Shown here in pieces: positions 15,057-23,265 of a stretch of DNA of 64,000 nt (the first letter of the stretch is position 1; the number at the start of each line of letters is the position of its first letter). A program made the position numbers and the translations under genes. The notes below the pieces were generated by a model. That model made no database searches, was not told where the DNA came from, and saw only the letters and a list, made by a program, of their open reading frames with translations. The stretch covers positions 62,001 to 126,000 of the forward strand of contig NZ_JAUORH010000001.1 of the NCBI RefSeq assembly GCF_030547425.1, in the 5' to 3' direction. Source of the stretch: Tenacibaculum sp. 1_MG-2023 (GTDB lineage: Bacteria > Bacteroidota > Bacteroidia > Flavobacteriales > Flavobacteriaceae).

Positions 15057-18000
15057 TTGAGCAAGCAAGCAATTGTAAATCACTATCAACAATCTGAGAA
15101 TGTAAAACAGATTGTTCATCAGCTTCAACAAGATCCACACCATTTTCAAATAACGAATTTGGTCGGTTCTTCGTTGTCTTTTGTCATTTCCGAAACTTTT
15201 AAACAAGCCGATAAACCTTACTTGTTAATTTTTAACGACAAGGAAGAAGCCGCTTATTATCTGAACGATTTAGAGCAGTTATTGGGCGATAAAAACGTAT
15301 TGTTTTATCCGGGTTCGTATCGCAGACCCTACCAGATAGAAGAAACCGACAATGCCAATGTACTGCTGCGTTCAGAGGTGTTAAACCGTATCAATTCTCG
15401 TAAAAAACCTGCGGTTATTGTTACCTATCCTACTGCCCTGTTCGAAAAAGTGGTGACCAAAAAAGAGTTAGAAAAAAACACGCTAAAAGTGATGGTGGGC
15501 GAGCAAGTATCGCTCGATTTTGTCAACGAAGTACTGTTCGAATATCATTTTAAACGTGTTGATTTTGTGACCGAACCAGGAGAGTTTTCGGTACGTGGTG
15601 GAATTATTGATGTGTTTTCGTTTTCTCACGACGAACCCTATCGTATAGAGTTTTTTGGCGATGAGGTAGACAGCATCCGAACCTTTGATGTAGAAACGCA
15701 ACTTTCTAAAGAAAAACTGAAGAAAGTGAGCATTATGCCGAATGTAGAAAACAAAACATTGCAGGAATCGCGAGAAAGTTTTTTAAAATACATATCGGCT
15801 AAAACGGCTGTTTTTGTGAAGAATGTAGACTTGTTAAGCGATTCATTAGACAAATTTTACCGAAAAGCAGAATTGTCGTTCAACGAACTCTCTACAGAAA
15901 TCAAGCACGCAAAACCCGAAGAACTGTTTTGCAACGGCGAGTTAATTCGAAGCCAGTTACAAGATTTTATAACGGTTGACATCGGTAAAAACCTTCATTC
16001 TGAACGAAGAGAAGAATCTCATGAAGGTGTTCCAAGTATCAACTTCGATACCCACCCCCAACCGTCTTTCAACAAAAAATTCGACCTGTTAATTCAGAAT
16101 TTCAACGAGTTTTCGGCAAAAGGATTTACCAACTATATTTTATGTTCTAACGAACAGCAAGCACAACGTTTCCACGATATTTTTGATGACCACGAAGAAA
16201 AGGTTTCTTATGAAACCATTGTGTTTCCGTTGTATCAAGGGTTTGTGGATATTGATAGCAAAATTGTTTGTTATACAGATCATCAAATCTTTGAGCGTTA
16301 TTACAAATTCCGATTGAAAAACGGATACGCGAAAAAGCAATCCATCACCCTACAAGAGCTCACCAAATTAGACGTAGGTGATTATGTAACCCACATCGAC
16401 CACGGAATTGGAAAGTTTGGCGGACTTCAAAAAATAGATGTAGAAGGCAAAAAACAGGAAGCCATCAAGTTAATTTATGGCGACCGTGATATTTTATACG
16501 TAAGTATTCACTCGCTACACAAAATATCAAAATTCAACGGAAAAGACGGAAAACCGCCGAAAGTATACAAACTAGGGTCGAACGCTTGGAAAAAAGTCAA
16601 GCAAAAAACCAAAGCCCGCGTAAAACATATTGCGTTTAACCTTATTCAGCTATACGCAAAACGAAAACTACAAAAAGGATTTGCTTTCGGACCCGATACG
16701 CACATGCAACATGAGTTGGAAGCGAGTTTCTTATACGAAGACACGCCCGATCAGTTTTCTTCTACCCAAGAGGTAAAAGCCGATATGGAAAAAGAACAAC
16801 CGATGGATCGTTTGGTATGTGGTGATGTTGGTTTTGGAAAAACAGAAATTGCCATCAGAGCCGCTTTTAAGGCGGTAGATAACGGAAAGCAGGTTGCGGT
16901 GCTCGTACCAACGACGGTTTTAGCATTTCAGCACTTTAAAACCTTTTCTAAGCGATTAAAAGACTTTCCGGTTACGATTGATTACCTAAACCGTTTTAGA
17001 ACCACAAAACAGCGCAAAGGCGTGTTAGAAGGTGTTACCGATGGAAGTGTAGATATTGTAATAGGAACACACCAGTTAACCAATAAAGCAGTTCAGTTTA
17101 AAGATTTGGGATTATTGGTTATTGATGAGGAACAAAAATTTGGGGTAGCAGCGAAAGACAAACTAAAAACCATTAAAGAAAACGTAGATACGTTGACCTT
17201 AACGGCAACGCCAATTCCACGTACTTTACAGTTCAGTTTGATGGCGGCGCGAGATTTATCGGTAATTAAAACACCACCACCTAACCGTCACCCCATAGAA
17301 ACTAATGTAATTCGCTTTAGTGAAGAAACTATTCGCGATGCGATTTCGTACGAGGTTTCACGTGGAGGACAGGTGTTTTTTATCCATAACCGTATTGAAA
17401 ACATCAAAGAAGTAGCAGGATTGTTGCAACGTTTGGTACCAAGTGCTAAAATTGGTATTGGTCACGGACAAATGGAAGGAAAAAAGTTAGAAGAACTCAT
17501 GCTAGGTTTTATGAACAATGAGTTTGATGTACTAGTTTCTACTACGATTATTGAAAGTGGATTGGATGTACCGAATGCGAATACGATTTTTATCAACAAT
17601 GCGAATAATTTCGGACTGTCAGATTTACACCAAATGCGTGGTCGTGTAGGGCGTTCAAACAAAAAAGCCTTCTGTTATTTTATCACGCCACCGTATCATC
17701 ATATGACCGACGATGCACGTAAACGAATTCAGGCATTAGAACTGTTTTCTGATTTAGGAAGCGGATTGAATATTGCCATGAAAGACTTGGAAATTCGTGG
17801 TGCTGGAGATTTACTAGGAGGGGAACAAAGCGGATTTATCAATGACATTGGTTTTGATACTTATCAGAAAATATTACACGAAGCGATTGAAGAACTGAAG
17901 GAAAATGAGTTCAAAGATTTATATCCTACGGATGAAAATGCACCAAAAGAGTATGTAAAAGAGGTGCAAATTGATACCGATTTTGAAATTCTGTTCCCAG

Positions 18001-18413
18001 ATGATTATGTCAACTCAGTAACCGAACGTTTAAGTTTATACAACAAATTAGGAACCTTAACTACAGAAGAAGAATTAGAAACCTTTGAAACTGAAATTAT
18101 CGATCGTTTTGGAGAATACCCAACCCAAGTGGCCGATTTATTAGACAGTGTTCGTATTAAATGGTTAGCGAAAGAATTAGGCTTAGAAAAGGTGGTTTTA
18201 AAGCAAAAAAGATTAATTGGGTATTTTGTATCCGATCAGCAAAGTGCTTTTTATCAAACGGAAGCATTTACGAAGATGTTGAAATACGTACAGCACAACC
18301 CGAAAAGTTGTGTAATGAAAGAAAAGAAAACCAAAAACGGATTGCGTTTACTCATTACATTTATTAAAATTGATAGTGTACATAAGGCATTAGAAACCTT
18401 ACAGAAAGTGTAA
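15057..18413 (+). CDS. mfd: Transcription-repair coupling factor
   Basis: Mfd removes RNA polymerase stalled at DNA lesions and recruits UvrA. It starts with TTG (MSKQAIVNHYQQS), directly behind a -7 box. Order: UvrB-like N-terminal domain 1, the RNA polymerase-interacting CarD-like domain (LDVGDYVTHIDHGIGKFGG), the helicase with Walker A GDVGFGKTEIA (from residue 589) and DEEQ (690-693), motif VI (QMRGRVGRS), and the C-terminal TRCF domain. Length of 1118 is normal. Oddity: residues ~314-326 (HSERREESHEGVP) are encoded by DNA that looks like a repeat element (CATTCTGAACGAAGAGAAGA), apparently an in-frame insertion. Confidence 0.95.
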   Translation: MSKQAIVNHYQQSENVKQIVHQLQQDPHHFQITNLVGSSLSFVISETFKQADKPYLLIFNDKEEAAYYLNDLEQLLGDKNVLFYPGSYRRPYQIEETDNANVLLRSEVLNRINSRKKPAVIVTYPTALFEKVVTKKELEKNTLKVMVGEQVSLDFVNEVLFEYHFKRVDFVTEPGEFSVRGGIIDVFSFSHDEPYRIEFFGDEVDSIRTFDVETQLSKEKLKKVSIMPNVENKTLQESRESFLKYISAKTAVFVKNVDLLSDSLDKFYRKAELSFNELSTEIKHAKPEELFCNGELIRSQLQDFITVDIGKNLHSERREESHEGVPSINFDTHPQPSFNKKFDLLIQNFNEFSAKGFTNYILCSNEQQAQRFHDIFDDHEEKVSYETIVFPLYQGFVDIDSKIVCYTDHQIFERYYKFRLKNGYAKKQSITLQELTKLDVGDYVTHIDHGIGKFGGLQKIDVEGKKQEAIKLIYGDRDILYVSIHSLHKISKFNGKDGKPPKVYKLGSNAWKKVKQKTKARVKHIAFNLIQLYAKRKLQKGFAFGPDTHMQHELEASFLYEDTPDQFSSTQEVKADMEKEQPMDRLVCGDVGFGKTEIAIRAAFKAVDNGKQVAVLVPTTVLAFQHFKTFSKRLKDFPVTIDYLNRFRTTKQRKGVLEGVTDGSVDIVIGTHQLTNKAVQFKDLGLLVIDEEQKFGVAAKDKLKTIKENVDTLTLTATPIPRTLQFSLMAARDLSVIKTPPPNRHPIETNVIRFSEETIRDAISYEVSRGGQVFFIHNRIENIKEVAGLLQRLVPSAKIGIGHGQMEGKKLEELMLGFMNNEFDVLVSTTIIESGLDVPNANTIFINNANNFGLSDLHQMRGRVGRSNKKAFCYFITPPYHHMTDDARKRIQALELFSDLGSGLNIAMKDLEIRGAGDLLGGEQSGFINDIGFDTYQKILHEAIEELKENEFKDLYPTDENAPKEYVKEVQIDTDFEILFPDDYVNSVTERLSLYNKLGTLTTEEELETFETEIIDRFGEYPTQVADLLDSVRIKWLAKELGLEKVVLKQKRLIGYFVSDQQSAFYQTEAFTKMLKYVQHNPKSCVMKEKKTKNGLRLLITFIKIDSVHKALETLQKV
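15995..16035 (+). repeat. Repeat-like sequence inside mfd
   Basis: TCATTCTGAACGAAGAGAAG followed by AATCTCATGAAGG resembles the REP-like class that begins GTCATTCTGAACGAAGTGAA in many Bacteroidetes, a cousin of the TCATTTCGA family at 11.5-12.4 kb. It is in frame in mfd. Confidence 0.5.
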
Positions 18414-18426
18414 AACGTCATCACTC

Positions 18427-18566
18427 GCAATGAAGGAACAAAGAAGTTGTCTGTTCGAGTAATTTTCACGATTAGAATGAGTGAAAATTGTATCGAGAAC
18501 TAGTTTATATGCATCTCGATACAAATTTCTTTTCTCTATCGAAAAAGAAATTCACTCGATGTGACA
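18427..18566 (+). repeat. Structured repeat R1, uninterrupted copy
   Basis: 140 bp from GCAATGAAGGAACAAAG to CTCGATGTGACA. Inside an outer pair (TGTCTGTTCGAGT / ACTCGATGTGACA, imperfect) lie three hairpins: TTTTCAC...GTGAAAA, GTATCGAGA...TCTCGATAC, and AATTTCTTT...AAAGAAATT. A second copy lies downstream, split by the GIY-YIG gene. Confidence 0.85.
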
Positions 18567-18605
18567 ATTAAATTCATAACCAAAGGATGGGGTACGTTGC
18601 CCCTA

Positions 18606-18630
18606 GCAATGAAGGAGTAAAGAAATTGTC
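18606..18630 (+). repeat. Structured repeat R2, left part
   Basis: 22 of 25 bases match the start of R1. It ends in ATTGTC, where the inserted segment with the GIY-YIG gene begins. Confidence 0.75.
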
Positions 18631-18639
18631 ATTCTTGAA

Positions 18640-18662
18640 AAAGGGTAACTAATTCGTTGATA
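18640..18662 (+). repeat. IS481 terminal-repeat-like sequence
   Basis: 21 of 23 bases match the inner part of the inverted repeat of the IS at 10478 (shared core TAACTAATTCGTTGA). It sits 9 bp after the left edge of the inserted segment and just before the GIY-YIG gene. It may be a remnant of, or an end recognised by, that IS. Confidence 0.6.
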
Positions 18663-18671
18663 AACTTTAAA

Positions 18672-18965
18672 ATGAAAATATACTTTGTTTACATATTACA
18701 ATGTTCAGATAAAAGCTATTATACAGGAGTAACTTCAAATCTATCTCAACGAATATTTCAACACCAAAACGGAACTTTTAAAGATAGTTATACTTCAAAA
18801 AGAAGACCTGTAGAATTAGTCTTTTATTGTGAATTTACTAACGTAGAAATGGCTATTGAAAAAGAAAAACAAATTAAAAAATGGTCAAGAGCAAAAAAAG
18901 AAGCTCTTATAAATAATGAGTTTGAAAAACTACCTAATTTAGCAAAAAAGAAGTTTAATAGTTAA
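18672..18965 (+). CDS. Single-domain GIY-YIG nuclease (97 aa)
   Basis: The start is the ATG at 18672 (MKIYFVYILQCSD). An in-frame TTG at 18657 lies in the IS-end-like sequence and is rejected. YFVYILQ and YYTGVTSN form the core, with R in LSQRIFQH and E in EKEKQIKKW, so it appears catalytically complete. It is only distantly similar to the gene at 11791 and is bounded by a different repeat family. The ~340-bp segment carrying it interrupts a repeat copy, with ATTGTC on both sides. Confidence 0.85.
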   Translation: MKIYFVYILQCSDKSYYTGVTSNLSQRIFQHQNGTFKDSYTSKRRPVELVFYCEFTNVEMAIEKEKQIKKWSRAKKEALINNEFEKLPNLAKKKFNS

Positions 18966-18966
18966 G

Positions 18967-19087
18967 ATTGTCTGTTCGAGTGGTTTTTACGATTAGAATG
19001 AGTGAAAACTGTATCGAGAACTAGTTTATATGCATCTCGATACAAATTTCTTTCCTCTATCGAAAAAGAAATTTACTCGATGTGACA
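18967..19087 (+). repeat. Structured repeat R2, right part
   Basis: It begins with the duplicated ATTGTC, then 115 bp collinear with R1 positions 18452-18566. In the first hairpin, changes relative to R1 keep pairing: one A-T pair becomes G-C and others become G-T wobbles. The second hairpin is identical. Confidence 0.85.
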
Positions 19088-19138
19088 GCTAAATCTAAAA
19101 CAATTTTGTTTGTTTTGAAATAACATACATTTACGCCC

Positions 19139-19999
19139 ATGCAAACCAACCACGTAAAAAATATTTCAGGGTTATTATTAGCCACTTTTTTTATAAGTAC
19201 TTCAAGTGTGTTGGGTAAGTATATTGCAATGCCTTCGGAAGTGATTGTTTGGTTTCGTTCAGTATTTGCCATGGTAGTTTTATATGCTTTTTGTCGGTTT
19301 AGAAAGATTGATTTAAAAATACAATCGAAAGGGCATGTACTTCCGTTTATTATAGGTGGTGTTTTTATGGCAGCGCATTGGATTACATATTTTTATGCTT
19401 TAAAACTATCTAATGTTGCAATCGGAATACTTTCTTTATATACCTTTCCGGTAATGATTGCGTTTTTAGAACCCTTGTTTTTAAAGGTAAAATTCAATCC
19501 AATTCATATAATTTTAGGCTTGTTAGTACTACTTGGGTTATACATTTTAGCACCAGAGTTTGATATTAAAAACACGCAAGTACAAGGAGTATTGTTTGGT
19601 TTACTTTCCGCATTGTGTTATGCTGTTAGAATTTTAATTTTAAAGCAATATGTACAGCAATATAACGGAGTGATGTTAATGTTTTATCAAACGGTAATTA
19701 TTACCGTTTTATTGGTTCCTGTACTGTTTTTTATGGATATTTCAGGTTTTAGAGAGCAACTCCCCTATTTGTTACTATTAGGGTTGTTAACTACGGCTAT
19801 CGGACATAGTTTAATGGTACACTCACTACAATTTTTTTCAGCATCAACGGCAAGTATAATCAGTAGTATTCAGCCCATTTTCGGAATTTTGTTGGCGTTT
19901 ATTTTTTTAAACGAAATCCCCACATGGAACACTTTTATTGGTGGAAGCTTAATTTTAACAACGGTACTTATTGAAAGTATTCGAAGTAGAAAAGGTTAG
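19139..19999 (+). CDS. EamA/DMT-family transporter (286 aa)
   Basis: About ten hydrophobic segments arranged as two five-helix repeats mark the drug/metabolite transporter superfamily. The first repeat contains PSEVIVWFRSVFAMVVL, and the second ends with QPIFGILLAFIFLNEIP, the typical EamA signature. It sits in the inner membrane. The substrate cannot be told from sequence; relatives export amino acids, nucleosides or other metabolites. The stop overlaps the end of the convergent gene at 19996 by 4 bp, with no terminator between. Confidence 0.85.
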   Translation: MQTNHVKNISGLLLATFFISTSSVLGKYIAMPSEVIVWFRSVFAMVVLYAFCRFRKIDLKIQSKGHVLPFIIGGVFMAAHWITYFYALKLSNVAIGILSLYTFPVMIAFLEPLFLKVKFNPIHIILGLLVLLGLYILAPEFDIKNTQVQGVLFGLLSALCYAVRILILKQYVQQYNGVMLMFYQTVIITVLLVPVLFFMDISGFREQLPYLLLLGLLTTAIGHSLMVHSLQFFSASTASIISSIQPIFGILLAFIFLNEIPTWNTFIGGSLILTTVLIESIRSRKG

Positions 20000-21081
20000 T
20001 GCAACTTTTGTTGTTGTTGAATAATGGTTTTCATACTCACATCTTCATAATTTCTACGAACAAAAGTGAGTGCACTGTCTAGAACCTCTCCCATACCATC
20101 ACTGTCTCTAAAATTAATATCACCTGTGAATTCAAAAATTTCAGACTTTAGCTTTTCAATATTTTTAGGAGTAGAAATATTATCAGATTTCATGGCAGTA
20201 AGCAAACGGTTTAATCGAGAACGTGAACCTAAAATTCTTTTAGCAACAATTGATCGCTCTTCTATTTGATATTGCTCAATAGACTCTGAAGTAAGCTTAT
20301 CTCCTACTAGTTGAACGAGTTTTATGTTTTCTTTAAAAAACTGCGGATAATACACTTTAAACTTTCCTTCGTAACACTGTTGGTCAAAATCTATCGGACG
20401 AATTTTATACACAACATTTTCAAAATCGTGTGTGGGTACTACTACATAGTTATACGAACGCATGTCACCCAACAAACGAATCATACAACGTTCATTAAAC
20501 TTTACAAACTCTTTGGCTAATTGCGCTTTTTCAATATCTAAACAATCCTCTAAATAATCGTTAATAAAAACATCACCTGGAATTCCTGATATATGTTCTT
20601 CTATCAAGGTGTCTTCATATACCAAAAAGTTTAAGTTATAAGGTGATAAAATATCCTCTAACTCCAGCCCGTAAATACGAGAAGCATCAGTTTTTTTTAC
20701 GTAAAAATACGTATAATTATCATTTAAAATATTTCTAATTTTAATACGAAAAGGTTTAGAGTTACCAAATGTACAAAAGTCGATAGCATCAACATTTAGG
20801 TGTTTAATACTGGCATCAGAACCGTTAGAGTGTAAAATATTATATACCTTTTTAAGGTATAAATCAATTTCGGCTCGCTCAAACTCATTGTAAAAAACGC
20901 GTATCCATAAGGTATCATTATCGTGTTTATCATACACAGCAACTGCTCCTTGAAAACGTAACAAATCATCATAAAAAATAGGGATTTTAATAGTTCTGTT
21001 ATGCCTTTTTAAGTAGTTTCCTAGTTTTTTGTTAACAGGAAACGCTGGTTTTTTTTGTGATATGAGTTTATATTCTGACAT
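19996..21081 (-). CDS. Conserved protein with kinase/APH-like motifs (361 aa)
   Basis: No named family is recognised with certainty. Three motifs follow in the order of aminoglycoside-phosphotransferase-like kinases. A hinge-like segment (VYEDTLIEEHISGIPGD, about residue 155) resembles IEEYIPG. A catalytic-loop-like RLLGDMRSYNYVVV (about 203-216) keeps D and N. IRPIDFDQQ (about 228-236) resembles the metal-binding DFD/DFE. The N-terminal part contains paired beta strands with a possible Lys. The C-terminal ~110 residues are helical and charged. I infer a diverged protein-kinase-like fold; the substrate is unknown. Cytoplasmic. Confidence 0.5.
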   Translation of the reverse strand: MSEYKLISQKKPAFPVNKKLGNYLKRHNRTIKIPIFYDDLLRFQGAVAVYDKHDNDTLWIRVFYNEFERAEIDLYLKKVYNILHSNGSDASIKHLNVDAIDFCTFGNSKPFRIKIRNILNDNYTYFYVKKTDASRIYGLELEDILSPYNLNFLVYEDTLIEEHISGIPGDVFINDYLEDCLDIEKAQLAKEFVKFNERCMIRLLGDMRSYNYVVVPTHDFENVVYKIRPIDFDQQCYEGKFKVYYPQFFKENIKLVQLVGDKLTSESIEQYQIEERSIVAKRILGSRSRLNRLLTAMKSDNISTPKNIEKLKSEIFEFTGDINFRDSDGMGEVLDSALTFVRRNYEDVSMKTIIQQQQKLH

Positions 21082-21162
21082 TAAAAAGCCTTTTTTTTCA
21101 AAGATAATTCAATTTATTTTTTTGGAATAATATTTGTTGATTCTTAACAAAAACTACTTACT

Positions 21163-22077
21163 ATGAAAAGCTACAAACTTACGATTCCAAAACCATGTCA
21201 CGAAGATTGGAATACTATGACACCTAATGAAAAAGGAAAATTTTGCAGCTCTTGTGCAAAAACAGTCGTTGATTTTACCCAAAAATCATCAAAAGAAATT
21301 CAAGAATATTTACTAGCGAACAAAGGACAAAGAGTTTGTGGTCACTTTTACAGAAAGCAATTAGATAGTATTGTAATTCAGCTACCAGAAACAACTTTTT
21401 ATCAACCGTTGACGTTTCAAAAACTGTTTATTTTATCGTTGTTATTTGTAATGGGAACTACGTTGTTTAGTTGTAAAACTGATACAGGAAAAACACAAAA
21501 AATAGAAAAGGTTGAAATAATTAATTCTATTCCTAAAATTGAAATAACAATAGATTCTTTGAAGGTTGATAAAGACACAATTATTCAAAAAAAGAAACGT
21601 AAAGTTCCTCCACCGCCTTTAACAAAGGGAATATTTGTTGTAGATGATACTAAAATGAAACCATTATTTCAAAAAGATAGTGTTCCAGAAGTTGTAATTA
21701 TGGGAGATATTGTTGAGGGTGAAATTGAAATAGAACCAAATGAACCGTACGCTTTTATTCAAGTTGATATCAAGCCTAAATTCAAAAACTCTAAAGTTAG
21801 CTTTGGAGAAGACATTAATCGTCTTATCGAAAAAAAACTTGATAATGATCTACTCAATAAACTTGAAGTATATAAAAAAAAAGAAATAGCGTATGCACAA
21901 TTTATAGTAGACACAATGGGCAATATTTCTAACATAAAAACAAGAGCTCCACGCCAAAAAGTAGAAGATTGGATAATAAACTTTGTTGAAGATTTACCCC
22001 AAATAATACCAGCAAAGATTGATGGAAAAAATGTAAATGTACGATATACACTACCGATTACTTTTGAAGTAGATTAA
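21163..22077 (+). CDS. TonB-like protein with N-terminal four-Cys domain (304 aa)
   Basis: The N-terminal ~65 residues form a small domain with four cysteines (C12, C28, C31, C59) in PCHEDW...GKFCSSCAKTVVDFT...RVCGHF, a Bacteroidetes module placed before a membrane segment (about 85-103). A periplasmic Lys/Glu/Pro-rich linker follows, including KKRKVPPPPL. The final ~90 residues (AQFIVDTMGNISNIKTRAP and VRYTLPITFEVD) look like the TonB C-terminal fold. It may pass energy or signals to outer-membrane proteins; the Cys domain may bind metal. It converges with dprA, overlapping it by 4 bp. Confidence 0.65.
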   Translation: MKSYKLTIPKPCHEDWNTMTPNEKGKFCSSCAKTVVDFTQKSSKEIQEYLLANKGQRVCGHFYRKQLDSIVIQLPETTFYQPLTFQKLFILSLLFVMGTTLFSCKTDTGKTQKIEKVEIINSIPKIEITIDSLKVDKDTIIQKKKRKVPPPPLTKGIFVVDDTKMKPLFQKDSVPEVVIMGDIVEGEIEIEPNEPYAFIQVDIKPKFKNSKVSFGEDINRLIEKKLDNDLLNKLEVYKKKEIAYAQFIVDTMGNISNIKTRAPRQKVEDWIINFVEDLPQIIPAKIDGKNVNVRYTLPITFEVD

Positions 22078-23171
22078 ACTTCAAACATTTTTCCGGGTAA
22101 AGGTTTTATGGCTCCTTTCAACTCCATTTGAACTAAAATAGATGATAATTGATAGGTAGGAAGATTACAGTCTAATGCAATAACATCCAGTAACTGCTTA
22201 CCATTTACTTGTAAATAATCATATATTTTTTGTTCGATTTCACTTAAGTCAACAAAAAGTTTGCTTTGAATGGGAGTCGAGGTTCTCGGTAGATCCCAGT
22301 TGAGCATTTTTACAATATCTTCAGCTGAAGTGAGTAAATGTGCCTGATTATTTTTAATAAGGTTGTTACAACCTTTGCTATACATATCAGTAGCTCTACC
22401 GGGTAGCGCAAAGACATCATGATTGTAAGAGTTGGCAATATCAGCAGTAACTAACGAGCCACCTTTTTCAGCAGATTCTATAATGATAGTTGCTTTTGAA
22501 AGCCCTGCTACAATACGATTTCGTTTTAAAAAGTTCTCTCTCATAGGTTGCTCATCGTGCCAAAACTCGGTAATAAAACCACCATTCTCATTCACTTGAT
22601 GAATATATTTTTTATGAGTTTTCGGATAAATTTCATCTAACCCATGCGCTAATACAGCAATAGTTTGCAAGTTATTTTTTATTGCGGCTTTATGCGCAGA
22701 AATATCTACTCCGTAGGCAAATCCACTTACAATTATAGGATTATGTTCTTTTAAATCCTCAACTAGTTGATTGCAGAAATTGCGCCCGTAGGAACTCATT
22801 TTTCGAGTTCCCACAATTGAAATAATTTTATTGTTGTTGAGGTTGAGGTTTCCATCCTTAAAAAGTAAGATAGGAGCATCTATACAATGTTTCAAGTGTT
22901 GCGGGTAATCAGGCTCTAAAAAATAAGAAAAAGGAATGTTGTTTTGTTGAATATAGGCTAGCTCTTCTTCTGCTCTTTTTAGGTTGTTTTTATCAAAAAG
23001 ATGTTGGGTTACGTGAGTTCCAATTCCGTTAATTTTATGTAGCGCATTTTTCTTTTCTAAAAACACTTGTTGAACACTACCTGTAGCGGTAATTAGCTTT
23101 TTTGCCAAAATATCACCTACGTTTTTGGTTGCTTGTAATCGTAGAATGGCTAGTAATTTTTCTGAGTTCAT
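22074..23171 (-). CDS. dprA: DNA-processing protein DprA
   Basis: DprA protects incoming single-stranded DNA and loads RecA during natural transformation. The N-terminal helix-hairpin-helix-like part (KINGIGTHVTQHLF) is followed by the Rossmann core with VGTRKMSSYGR, GFAYGVDISAH and the C-terminal pocket GRATDMYSKGCNNLIKNN, all family hallmarks. The last ~60 residues form the winged-helix domain (DprA_WH). The 365-residue length is typical. The presence of dprA alone does not prove competence, as the gene is widespread in non-competent species. Confidence 0.95.
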   Translation of the reverse strand: MNSEKLLAILRLQATKNVGDILAKKLITATGSVQQVFLEKKNALHKINGIGTHVTQHLFDKNNLKRAEEELAYIQQNNIPFSYFLEPDYPQHLKHCIDAPILLFKDGNLNLNNNKIISIVGTRKMSSYGRNFCNQLVEDLKEHNPIIVSGFAYGVDISAHKAAIKNNLQTIAVLAHGLDEIYPKTHKKYIHQVNENGGFITEFWHDEQPMRENFLKRNRIVAGLSKATIIIESAEKGGSLVTADIANSYNHDVFALPGRATDMYSKGCNNLIKNNQAHLLTSAEDIVKMLNWDLPRTSTPIQSKLFVDLSEIEQKIYDYLQVNGKQLLDVIALDCNLPTYQLSSILVQMELKGAIKPLPGKMFEV

Positions 23172-23252
23172 ATAGCAATAATTTGAGTATCAATATACAA
23201 AAAACTGTTAATAAAAATTAAGAGATTACTTGAAAGTAATGGACTAAAAAGC

Positions 23253-23260
23253 TATATTTG
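23253..23260 (+). promoter_or_regulatory. -7 box of the HU/SPOR gene
   Basis: TATATTTG lies 5 bp before the ATG at 23266, so the mRNA would have almost no leader. Confidence 0.6.
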
Positions 23261-23265
23261 TTCTT

